Shown: positions 1 to 5,452 of the stretch, piece by piece
How the letters are laid out: each line of letters starts with the position of its first letter
How positions within the stretch are numbered: the first letter of the stretch is position 1
NCBI GenBank assembly: GCA_001557035.1
Contig: LSKJ01000538.1
Location: forward strand, 1-6,159
Direction of reading: 5' to 3'
From: Rhodospirillaceae bacterium CCH5-H10
Lineage (GTDB): Bacteria; Pseudomonadota; Alphaproteobacteria; Reyranellales; Reyranellaceae
Length of the DNA: 6,159 nt
Translations under genes and position numbers: made by a program
Notes under the pieces: model-generated
Told to the model about the DNA's origin: nothing
The model's database searches: none
Seen by the model: only the letters and a program-made list of their open reading frames with translations

Positions 1-671
1 CCCGCCAGCATCGGCGGCTCGGCCATCGCCGTCGTTCCAGCGGCGGGCGAAAGGGCTTCGCCGTCCTGCACCTGCCCCAGCGATTGCGGCGTATGGGCGA
101 AGACATGGTCGGCCAGGAACCAGACCGTAGCCACCATGAGCGCACCGACGACGGCGGCGGCGGTGGGAAAGCCCAGGGCCGCGATGGAAGCGACCCAGAG
201 CGGCGAGAAGACGACACCGCCGATGCTGGCGCCGTTATAGGCCATCGAGAGCGCCGCCGGCCGGCGCACCGCGTACCACGGCGCCACGATCGCGTTGACG
301 GCCGCCGCGCCCATCGCCACCCAGCCGGCGCCACTCAGGAACGTCGCCAGCAGCAACTGCCAGGGCTCGTGCGCCAGCGCCCAACCCAGCACGCCGAACG
401 CCAGCAGCACCGCGCCCACCTTGGTGACGGTCGGCAGCCCAAAGCGACGATAGAGCGACGGCAGGTTGGCGACGACGACGGCCCCCACCAGGAAGTGCAA
501 TGTCACCGCCGAGGAGACCAGCACGACCGACCAGTCCCGCGCCTCGCGCACCGACTGGAGATAGACCGGCGGTCCATAGAAGCCGAGTCCCCATCCGAAC
601 ACGGCGAGCACGAAGGCGGCCGCGACGACACGGCGGCCGAAGAACGGCGCGGGAGAAGCGATGCTTGTCAT
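1..671 (-). CDS. MFS transporter, N-terminal half (3' end cut by window edge)
   Basis: The reading frame opens at the ATG at 671-669 and stays open to the left edge, giving 223 codons with no stop. The protein is very hydrophobic, with about six membrane helices: roughly residues 14-37, 47-70, 82-100, 104-130, 142-160 and 166-188. A more polar stretch (190-223) follows, where MFS proteins have their central cytoplasmic loop. The segment PWYAVRRPAALSMAYNGASI (131-150), followed by GG and a FSPLW motif, is typical of MFS carriers between helices 4 and 5. A full carrier has about 400 residues, so half is missing here. It follows the 2-keto-4-pentenoate hydratase-like gene on the same strand after 156 bases containing a palindromic repeat, so it may import the substrate of that pathway; this is inference. 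No clear Shine-Dalgarno site precedes the ATG, so the exact start is uncertain. Substrate unknown. Confidence 0.85.
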   Translation of the reverse strand, partial: MTSIASPAPFFGRRVVAAAFVLAVFGWGLGFYGPPVYLQSVREARDWSVVLVSSAVTLHFLVGAVVVANLPSLYRRFGLPTVTKVGAVLLAFGVLGWALAHEPWQLLLATFLSGAGWVAMGAAAVNAIVAPWYAVRRPAALSMAYNGASIGGVVFSPLWVASIAALGFPTAAAVVGALMVATVWFLADHVFAHTPQSLGQVQDGEALSPAAGTTAMAEPPMLA

Positions 672-733
672 GCGGCGGACAGTGCCGTCACGACGCATGG
701 CCGTTGTTACGGCCGGGGCCGAAGCATCCCCAC

Positions 734-821
734 TGTCGTCCTGAGCGCAGCGAAGGACCTTGCGGATCGACCAGCGCACTCCATGGCGAACGTGAGATCC
801 TTCGCTGCGCTCAGGATGACA
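734..821. repeat. Imperfect inverted repeat, dispersed-repeat type
   Basis: Two 27-base arms (734-760 and 795-821) are inverted copies with 25 of 27 positions matching, separated by a 34-base loop. Each arm carries the core TCCTGAGCGCAGCGAAGGA, itself a partial palindrome. Repeats of this type are common between genes in several alphaproteobacterial genomes (general knowledge, not searched). It begins 6 bases after the stop of the hydratase-like gene and lies 62 bases before the MFS start. A transcript would therefore fold a long hairpin between the two genes, which could end or stabilise the upstream message. There is no T-run, so a classical terminator role is not shown. Confidence 0.85.
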
Positions 822-827
822 AGGAGG

Positions 828-1571
828 TCAGAAACTCGCCTCTACGGCACCGAGGCCCGGGAACTCGCCGCGGGCGTGCGAGCCCGTCGGGAAATAGCGC
901 AGACCGGTCCACGAACCTGTCGTGATCGCCTGGCCGGCGCGAAGGCCTCCGCGATGGCGCACCGCGTGATCGATCATCCAGGCAAGTGGGCGCACCGGAT
1001 CGATGGCACCGAGGCCACCTTGCTGATTGACGACCGTCTGGCCGTCGACCACCAGCCTCACCGGCAGAGTGGCCCAGTCGAGCGTCTTCCAGTTGCGGAT
1101 CGGATCGCCGACGACCAGCGCGTGGTTCATCTGGTTGTCGGCCAGCAGCCATTCGGGATCGGCGTCCTTGAAGTCGGCGAGCCGGGTGTCGACGATCTCC
1201 ATCCCGACGAAGGCATCGCCCACTGCCGCGAGCGCTTCGTCGCGCTCGACCGGGGCCGTGCGAGCCGCGATGTCGCGCACGATGTGGAAGGAGATCTCGA
1301 CCTCGACGCCGATCATGTGCATCGCCTTGCCGTCGAGGCGCGCCGGTGACGACGCCAGCGCACCGGCCAGCAGTGGTGCGGGATTGGGCTCCGCTGTCGG
1401 TGTCCGGGCTCCGACCTTCCAGCCACTGACAGGCCCGGTGGCCGCGGCCACGCCGTCCTGGATGGCAAAGACCGCAGCGCGATCCTTCAGGGCGAAGGGC
1501 GGCACCATCTGGCGGCCGCTGCGGCGCGCATCGAGAAGGGCCTGCACGGCGTGGGAAATGTCTGGGCTCAT
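828..1571 (-). CDS. 2-keto-4-pentenoate hydratase-like protein (FAH superfamily)
   Basis: A 247-residue protein that resembles MhpD/HpcG-type enzymes, which add water to 2-oxo-4-enoic acids in meta-cleavage pathways, or the related 4-oxalocrotonate decarboxylases. Visible family marks are GWKVG (50-54) with its conserved lysine K52, the metal-binding pair E90 and E92 in IGVEVEISFHI, a further acidic site in GMEIVDTR (E125, D128), the region around PVRPLAWM (192-199), and TTGSWTG (217-223) near the end. Length matches the family (about 250-270). The frame stays open well upstream of the chosen start, but the ATG at 1571-1569 is preferred because homology-like sequence begins there and the extension would run through the divergent amidohydrolase gene. 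The Shine-Dalgarno site is weak. It is cytosolic, divergent from the amidohydrolase by 42 bases, and upstream of the MFS gene on the same strand. The exact substrate is not decided by the sequence. Confidence 0.87.
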   Translation of the reverse strand: MSPDISHAVQALLDARRSGRQMVPPFALKDRAAVFAIQDGVAAATGPVSGWKVGARTPTAEPNPAPLLAGALASSPARLDGKAMHMIGVEVEISFHIVRDIAARTAPVERDEALAAVGDAFVGMEIVDTRLADFKDADPEWLLADNQMNHALVVGDPIRNWKTLDWATLPVRLVVDGQTVVNQQGGLGAIDPVRPLAWMIDHAVRHRGGLRAGQAITTGSWTGLRYFPTGSHARGEFPGLGAVEASF

Positions 1572-1613
1572 GGTAAGCTCGCACAAAACGACAACGAAAC
1601 CGGAGAGGAAACC
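1572..1613. promoter_or_regulatory. Short divergent intergenic region, shared control region
   Basis: Only 42 bases separate the start codons of the minus-strand hydratase-like gene and the plus-strand amidohydrolase gene. The stretch contains the A-rich run ACAAAACGACAACGAAAC (1583-1600), and then the purine-rich Shine-Dalgarno site GGAGAGGA (1602-1609) placed 4 bases before the amidohydrolase ATG, which fixes that start. I can identify no convincing -35/-10 pair. Two separate core promoters do not fit in this space, so promoters must overlap or lie partly inside the facing genes. Confidence 0.5.
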
Positions 1614-2795
1614 ATGCCCTACGCCAGCGGCCGCGTCATTCACGACGCCGACGCGCACATCATGGAGGTGCCCGGTTTTCTCGAGGAGCATCTGGAGGCC
1701 CGGCATCGAGCCGCAGTCACCGACCAGGTCCTGTTTCCCCGCCACGAGGGTTTCCACAGCACACGGCTGAAGGCCGATGCCACGCAGGAATTCGACGAGG
1801 CGCAGATCATGCTGCGCAAGAACTGGGAGGCGCTGGGCTCGTCGAGCCGGCAGGACCGGCCGCGCTCCATCGACCTGCTGGGCTTTGCCAGCCAGCTCAT
1901 GTTCACCACGGCGCTGCTCAACTATTCCTCCGTGCTGGAAGGCGGACGCGACGTCGATCTGACCTATTCGGTGGCGCGCGCCCATACGCGGCACATGGTC
2001 GAGTTCTGCTCGGTCGACCGCCGGCTGCTGCCGACCGGCTACGTGCCGCTGGTCGACTTCGAGCGCACCGAACGGGCGGCGCGCGAGGCGATCGAGCTGG
2101 GCGCCAAGGCGCTGATGATTCCGTCACGCTGCCCCGACGGTCATTCGCCGAGCCATATCGGCCTAGATCCGCTGTGGGCCATCGCGCAGGAGGCAGGCCT
2201 GCCGATCGTTTTCCATGTCGGCGGCGGCGGCAAACTGCTGGAGGATGCCTACTTCAACAACGGCCTGCCGCCGGTGCCCGACTTCCACGGCGGCGACGAC
2301 AATTTCAAGTCGATCGACTACATGGCCATCGCCTATCCGCCGATGAAGGCGCTGACGGCGCTGGTGGTCGACCGCGTGCTCGACCGCTTCCCGGCGCTGA
2401 AGTTCGGCGTCATCGAACAGGGCGCCTCGTGGGTGCCGGGCTGGATGCGCAACATGGACAGCGCGCACAACGCCTTCTATCGCAACGAGGAGCGGCTGCA
2501 GAAGATGTCGCTGAAGCCCAGCGAATTCGTGCAGCGCCAGGTTCGCGTCACGCCCTACCCGCATGAGGATGCGGGCTGGATCATCGCCAACACCGGCGAC
2601 GAGGTCTGCCTCTTCTCCTCCGACTATCCCCATGTCGAAGGCGGCCGTCATCCGATCAAGCGCTTCGAGGCGTCGATGGAGAAGGCCGGCACGACGGAGG
2701 CACAGAAGCAGCGCTTCTATTGCGACAATTTCATCGACCTGATGGGCGCCGGTCTCGCGCCCGAACTTCGTCACCCCGTACAGGCAGCCGCATGA
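1614..2795 (+). CDS. Amidohydrolase family protein (amidohydrolase_2 / ACMSD-like TIM barrel)
   Basis: A 393-residue predicted cytosolic metal-dependent enzyme of the family that includes ACMSD, 5-carboxyvanillate decarboxylase and related hydrolases and decarboxylases. The N-terminal strand carries DADAH (11-15) with E18 three residues on, the D-x-H...E version of the usual H-x-H metal motif. A second ligand candidate is H201 in IVFHVGGGG. E268 lies in VIEQGASW, where other family members have histidine, and the C-terminal FSSDYPHVEGG supplies the conserved D337 and also H340. The start is the ATG at 1614, with GGAGAGGA just upstream; an in-frame GTG at 1551 would extend into the divergent gene and is rejected. 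The stop TGA overlaps the next gene's ATG, so the two are very likely translated together. Together with the adjoining crotonase and the divergent 2-oxo-acid hydratase, a role in degrading an organic acid is likely. Whether it hydrolyses or decarboxylates is open. Confidence 0.9.
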   Translation: MPYASGRVIHDADAHIMEVPGFLEEHLEARHRAAVTDQVLFPRHEGFHSTRLKADATQEFDEAQIMLRKNWEALGSSSRQDRPRSIDLLGFASQLMFTTALLNYSSVLEGGRDVDLTYSVARAHTRHMVEFCSVDRRLLPTGYVPLVDFERTERAAREAIELGAKALMIPSRCPDGHSPSHIGLDPLWAIAQEAGLPIVFHVGGGGKLLEDAYFNNGLPPVPDFHGGDDNFKSIDYMAIAYPPMKALTALVVDRVLDRFPALKFGVIEQGASWVPGWMRNMDSAHNAFYRNEERLQKMSLKPSEFVQRQVRVTPYPHEDAGWIIANTGDEVCLFSSDYPHVEGGRHPIKRFEASMEKAGTTEAQKQRFYCDNFIDLMGAGLAPELRHPVQAAA

Positions 2796-3622
2796 CCTAC
2801 TCGACGCTTCTCACCGAACGCACCGGACCGGTACTCAAGATCACGACCAACCGGCCCGACGTGCTGAACGCGCAAAGCCGCATCCTGCTGGAGGAACTCG
2901 ACGAGGCCTTCGCGGCGGGCGTGAAGGACAGCGACGTGCGGGTCATAATCCTGGCCGGCGCCGGCAAGCATTTCTCGGCCGGCCACGATCTCGGCAGTCC
3001 GCAGGAGATGGAGGACCAGAAGAAGACGCCTCTCGAACCGGGCTTCAAGGGCGAGTATCGCCGCCTGTGGGAACGCTTCTTCGAGAACACGATGCGCTGG
3101 CGCGACCTGCCGAAGCCCACCATCGCGCAGGTCCAGGGCTACTGCATCATGGGCGGCATGATGATTGCCTCGGCCTGCGACATCATCATCGCCAGCGAGG
3201 ACGCGCAGTTCGCCGACCGCGCCGTGAAGTGGGGCGGCAGCCACGTGCAGTATTTCTCGATGCCGTGGGACTTCGGCCCGCGCAAGACCAAGGAATATCT
3301 CTTCACCGGCGACTTCATCAGCGCCGCCGACGCCGAGAAGGCGGGCCTGGTGAACCGCGTGGTGCCGCGCGCAAAGCTGGAGGCGGAGACGATGGCGCTC
3401 GCCCAGAGGATCGCCGAGCGCGATCCCTACGCGCTGAAGCTCGCCAAGGCGTCGGTCAACGAGACGCAGGATGCCCAGGGCTGGCGGCAGGCGATGGAGA
3501 ACGCCTTCAAGAACTACATGCTCACCATCCCGCACCGCATCGAGATGGGCACCTACGGCGCCGCCGCCCGCGAGAAGTCGCCGAAGGATCGCTTCGGCGT
3601 CCTCAACAAGAAGACGGGCTGA
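2792..3622 (+). CDS. Enoyl-CoA hydratase/isomerase (crotonase) family protein, atypical active site
   Basis: A 276-residue protein with the crotonase fold, which binds acyl-CoA thioesters and holds the thioester oxygen in an oxyanion hole. The first oxyanion-hole segment is HFSAGHDL (60-67) and the second is GYCIMGGMM (116-124), followed by SACDIIIASEDAQF (127-140). The C-terminal half has the usual GLVNRVVPR segment and helical tail. Aligned by eye to rat enoyl-CoA hydratase, the position of catalytic Glu144 is M124 and that of Glu164 is A144 (ADRAV instead of GQPEI), so both hydratase glutamates are absent. It therefore probably performs another crotonase reaction, such as isomerisation, C-C cleavage or hydrolysis, or has other acidic residues in use (D137, D142). 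The start is the ATG in the ATGA overlap with the amidohydrolase stop. A longer frame from 2720 overlaps that gene and is not favoured. Only a weak AGG precedes the ATG, consistent with translational coupling. Confidence 0.9.
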   Translation: MTYSTLLTERTGPVLKITTNRPDVLNAQSRILLEELDEAFAAGVKDSDVRVIILAGAGKHFSAGHDLGSPQEMEDQKKTPLEPGFKGEYRRLWERFFENTMRWRDLPKPTIAQVQGYCIMGGMMIASACDIIIASEDAQFADRAVKWGGSHVQYFSMPWDFGPRKTKEYLFTGDFISAADAEKAGLVNRVVPRAKLEAETMALAQRIAERDPYALKLAKASVNETQDAQGWRQAMENAFKNYMLTIPHRIEMGTYGAAAREKSPKDRFGVLNKKTG

Positions 3623-3626
3623 ACGC

Positions 3627-4334
3627 TCAGCGCTTCGGCGTGACGACCGGCGGGCGGGCAGGCGCCGCGAGGCCGTCCGGCACCTTGAAGGTCAGCGTCG
3701 TGACGAAGCGCATGCCGTCGTAGGGCGCGGTGCCGTGCGTACCGGGCGTGTTGTCGACCAGCGACACCTCGACCGCATACGTGCCCTTCCAGGGCAACTC
3801 GACCTCGAAGGCGCCGGCATCGTCGGTCTTTAGTTCCCGGGTCCAGCCGAACTCGGTCACGACCTCGACCTTTGCCTTGGGCAGCGGCTTGCCGTCGTAA
3901 AAGACCTTGAAGCTGCCGGGCTTGCCGGTCGGCACGATGTCGAGCGGGATGACCGGCTTGCGCTCGGCGAAGTCGGTGATGTAGCGCGCCGAATACCGGC
4001 CGAGCGTGCGCACGACCTTGTCGTTCTGCTTGCGCTCGGTGACGCGCGCCTGCTCGGCCACGACGCTGCCGGCACCGTCGGGCGTCCCGGTGAACTGGAA
4101 CGAGGTCGGCTTCTTCTCGACCTTGAGGGCAGGATCTCCGCCGGCGCCGAACGCCTTGGCGGCCGGCGCCGGCTCGAAGCGGTCGAGCAGGCCGGGCGAG
4201 CCTTCGCGCACATTCTCGCCGAACTCGCCGAAATAGAGCTGGTAGCCCGCCGCATCCGGCTCGAGCCAGAGCGCGTGCGCCGACGCGGCGCCGGTGAACG
4301 AGAGCCACAGAAGGGCGGCAGTGACGATGCGCAT
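3627..4334 (-). CDS. Secreted DUF4198 domain-containing protein
   Basis: A 235-residue protein. Residues 1-19 form a Sec signal peptide: R2, a hydrophobic stretch 3-17, and the cleavage motif ASA at 17-19. Cleavage there leaves H20 as the first mature residue, followed by the HALWLEP segment (20-26) characteristic of DUF4198/NikM-like periplasmic proteins. Residues about 140-192 (FKVFYDGKPLP... through TYAVEV) read like an Ig-type beta-sandwich, as found in carboxypeptidase-regulatory-like domains. Related proteins sit near nickel or cobalt transport systems or TonB receptors, but no such gene is visible here. The mature protein has only two histidines, H20 and H200. The start is well supported by GGAGGAGA (4348-4341), 6 bases upstream of the ATG. 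The gene is convergent with the crotonase gene, 4 bases between stops. The biological role is unknown. Confidence 0.85.
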   Translation of the reverse strand: MRIVTAALLWLSFTGAASAHALWLEPDAAGYQLYFGEFGENVREGSPGLLDRFEPAPAAKAFGAGGDPALKVEKKPTSFQFTGTPDGAGSVVAEQARVTERKQNDKVVRTLGRYSARYITDFAERKPVIPLDIVPTGKPGSFKVFYDGKPLPKAKVEVVTEFGWTRELKTDDAGAFEVELPWKGTYAVEVSLVDNTPGTHGTAPYDGMRFVTTLTFKVPDGLAAPARPPVVTPKR

Positions 4335-4412
4335 GGTCGATCTCCTCCGAGGACAGGATATCTATCATGAGAGCGATCAATTACTAGACGCAATCTAACT
4401 CACTGGAGGTGA
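4335..4412 (-). promoter_or_regulatory. Upstream region and ribosome binding site of the DUF4198 gene
   Basis: This AT-richer gap must hold the promoter of the DUF4198 gene, because the next gene upstream on the strand (GST) ends behind a hairpin. On the minus strand the purine-rich site GGAGGAGA (4348-4341) is a strong Shine-Dalgarno sequence and decides the start. Further up are AT-rich words such as GTAATTGATC and GATAGATATC, but I cannot assign a -35/-10 pair with confidence. Confidence 0.4.
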
Positions 4413-4438
4413 AGCGGGCGACCTTTGGGCCACCCGCT
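4413..4438 (-). terminator. Hairpin downstream of the GST gene, possible terminator
   Basis: Read on the minus strand, AGCGGGTGGCC and GGTCGCCCGCT can form an 11-base-pair stem (two of them G-U pairs) closed by the tetraloop CAAA. It begins 15 bases after the GST stop codon and lies upstream of the DUF4198 gene, which fits a transcription end for the DUF1127-GST unit. No T-run follows on the minus strand, so it is not a textbook intrinsic terminator. Confidence 0.5.
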
Positions 4439-4453
4439 CTTCTCGTCGATCAC

Positions 4454-5074
4454 TCACGCCGCGCGGCGCTTGCGTTCCTCCATCTCCACGCCCATCGCGC
4501 GGACGACCGAGGGCCGCTTCAGGTGGCGCTGGTGATAGGCCTGTAGGGCAGGCCACTTCGCGAGGTCGGCCTTGAGGAAAATCGCCCAGTTGAGCAGCGT
4601 CAGCAGATAGGCGTCGGCTACGGTGAAGCGGTCGCCGACCAGCGTCTCCCGATCGCCGAGACGCAGGGCGATCGCGGCCAGCGTCGGATCGAGTTCGGCC
4701 TTCGCAGCCTCCTTCGACTCGGCCGGCACCGCGGTCGAGAAAATGTTGTAGAAGACGCGCTTGTGCACCTCGGTACCGAGATAGTGCAGCACATCCATGA
4801 GCTGATAGCGCTCGGCGCTCCCCCAGGCTGGCGCCAGGCCGGACTCCGGCTTGCGGTCGGCCAGGTATTGCAGCACCGACGCGCCCTCGTTCAGCACCTT
4901 GCCGTCGTCTAACCGCAGCGCCGGCACGTAGCCATAGGGCGACACCGCGAAATAGTCGCCGCCATCGTCGGTTTTCCTGTCTTTGACGAAGCGGACCTTG
5001 ACCGGCAGGCCGGCCCCGATCACCGCGATATGCGAGGCCAGCGAGCAGGCCATCGGCGAAGCAAACAGTTCCAT
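4454..5074 (-). CDS. Glutathione S-transferase, beta class
   Basis: A 206-residue cytosolic enzyme close in length and motif order to Escherichia coli GstA (about 201 residues), which conjugates glutathione to electrophiles and has peroxide-linked activity. The thioredoxin-like N-terminal domain has MELFASPMACSLASH with the beta-class catalytic C10, then the glutathione-backbone-binding VPAL (50-53, cis-proline P51), and NEGASVLQYLAD (62-73) with E63 for the gamma-glutamyl group. The all-helical C-terminal domain has TEVHK with H104, the counterpart of GstA His106, and the folding motif FTVADAYLLT (150-159). All key residues are intact, so it should be active. The start ATG follows AAGGAGA by 5 bases. 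It is the second gene of a minus-strand pair, 48 bases after the DUF1127 gene, and so is probably driven from the 5381-5452 gap shared with the TetR regulator. A hairpin follows its stop. Confidence 0.93.
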   Translation of the reverse strand: MELFASPMACSLASHIAVIGAGLPVKVRFVKDRKTDDGGDYFAVSPYGYVPALRLDDGKVLNEGASVLQYLADRKPESGLAPAWGSAERYQLMDVLHYLGTEVHKRVFYNIFSTAVPAESKEAAKAELDPTLAAIALRLGDRETLVGDRFTVADAYLLTLLNWAIFLKADLAKWPALQAYHQRHLKRPSVVRAMGVEMEERKRRAA

Positions 5075-5122
5075 CTCGGTCTCCTTGGGGTTGGACGGGT
5101 GGGATCGGTTGAAAGAGTCGGA

Positions 5123-5380
5123 TCAGCGCAGCGACCGCAGCCGGCGCCAGAAGGGCTGGCTCGCTTCGAAGGCCGCCTGGGCCGGTGCGATGCCGGCGTC
5201 GCGCAGGCTGCGGTCTTCGACCTGGGCGAGCGCGCTACGCGTTTGCGCCCGCTCCCGCCACAGGCGGAGTTTCGCGAGCAGACGGCGGTGCCACGGCAGG
5301 CGCGGCAGCGCCACGGAAGTCAGGGTCGGATCGTCGCAGAAGGGATCGACCGGGAAGAGGTCGCGGCGTAAATGGCTCAT
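5123..5380 (-). CDS. DUF1127 domain-containing small protein
   Basis: An 85-residue arginine-rich basic protein. The C-terminal part, RSALAQVEDRSLRDAGI (48-64) and on to QPFWRRLR (75-82), matches the DUF1127 (YjiS-like) pattern: a short helix around LWRERAQTRSALAQVEDRSL, an [RD]-x-G-[IL] turn, and a terminal PFWR. Longer family members like this have a variable N-terminal extension, here residues 1-30. Short alphaproteobacterial DUF1127 proteins have been linked to RNA binding and to phosphate and carbon metabolism, but the role of this one is unknown. The ATG at 5380 is chosen. A GTG at 5419 would add 13 residues but would start inside the palindromic operator candidate. The Shine-Dalgarno site before 5380 is weak (GGAAG, about 10 bases away). 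It is the first gene of the pair with GST and divergent from TetR. Confidence 0.8.
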   Translation of the reverse strand: MSHLRRDLFPVDPFCDDPTLTSVALPRLPWHRRLLAKLRLWRERAQTRSALAQVEDRSLRDAGIAPAQAAFEASQPFWRRLRSLR

Positions 5381-5395
5381 TGGTGGGCTACTTCC

Positions 5396-5425
5396 GTATT
5401 TATATACGAAGTGGTACACAAATAC
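5396..5425. promoter_or_regulatory. Candidate TetR operator in the divergent control region
   Basis: The 72-base gap between the DUF1127 gene and the TetR gene is AT-rich compared with its surroundings and holds an imperfect palindrome. The arms GTATTTATATAC (5396-5407) and GTACACAAATAC (5414-5425) pair at 10 of 12 positions around the 6-base spacer GAAGTG. TetR-family dimers commonly bind such symmetric sites between their own gene and a divergent target. The minus-strand word TATAAAT (5404-5398), inside the left arm, could be a -10 element for the DUF1127-GST pair, so binding here would block that promoter. The role is inferred from symmetry and position only. Confidence 0.55.
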
Positions 5426-5452
5426 TTGGAACGCCCCGCGTCAAGGATAATT

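Noticed and set aside
734..821. Possible CRISPR repeat or insertion-sequence end
   Set aside because: There are only two arms in inverted orientation, with no spacers, no transposase and no target duplication visible. A dispersed palindromic repeat fits better.
84..1349. Plus-strand open frame of 421 codons
   Set aside because: It lies opposite the MFS and hydratase genes, is full of arginine and histidine runs as expected from antisense GC-rich DNA, and crosses the intergenic inverted repeat. No family motif is visible.
828..1994. Longer 388-codon version of the hydratase-like gene
   Set aside because: The upstream 141 codons run antisense through the amidohydrolase gene and show no family sequence. 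The ATG at 1571 matches where hydratase-like sequence begins.
2163..2774. Minus-strand open frame of 203 codons within the amidohydrolase gene
   Set aside because: Shadow of the well-supported plus-strand amidohydrolase, low-complexity and without recognisable motifs.
2771..3535. Minus-strand open frame of 254 codons opposite the crotonase gene
   Set aside because: Shadow frame, rich in R, H, A and L with no motifs. The plus strand encodes a clear crotonase fold.
3553..4380. Minus-strand open frame of 275 codons overlapping the DUF4198 gene
   Set aside because: A different frame of the same strand. It lacks the signal peptide and HxLWLEP motif and is very arginine-rich. The 3627-4334 frame also has the strong ribosome site.
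5381..5419. GTG start at 5419 for the DUF1127 protein
   Set aside because: The extra 13 residues are encoded by the operator candidate and the likely -10 element, so they are probably not translated.
5372..5452. N-terminal extension of the TetR gene to an ATG at 5372
   Set aside because: It would overlap the DUF1127 start and run through the AT-rich palindrome. The ATG at 5453 has its own AAGGA and gives a normal TetR N-terminus.
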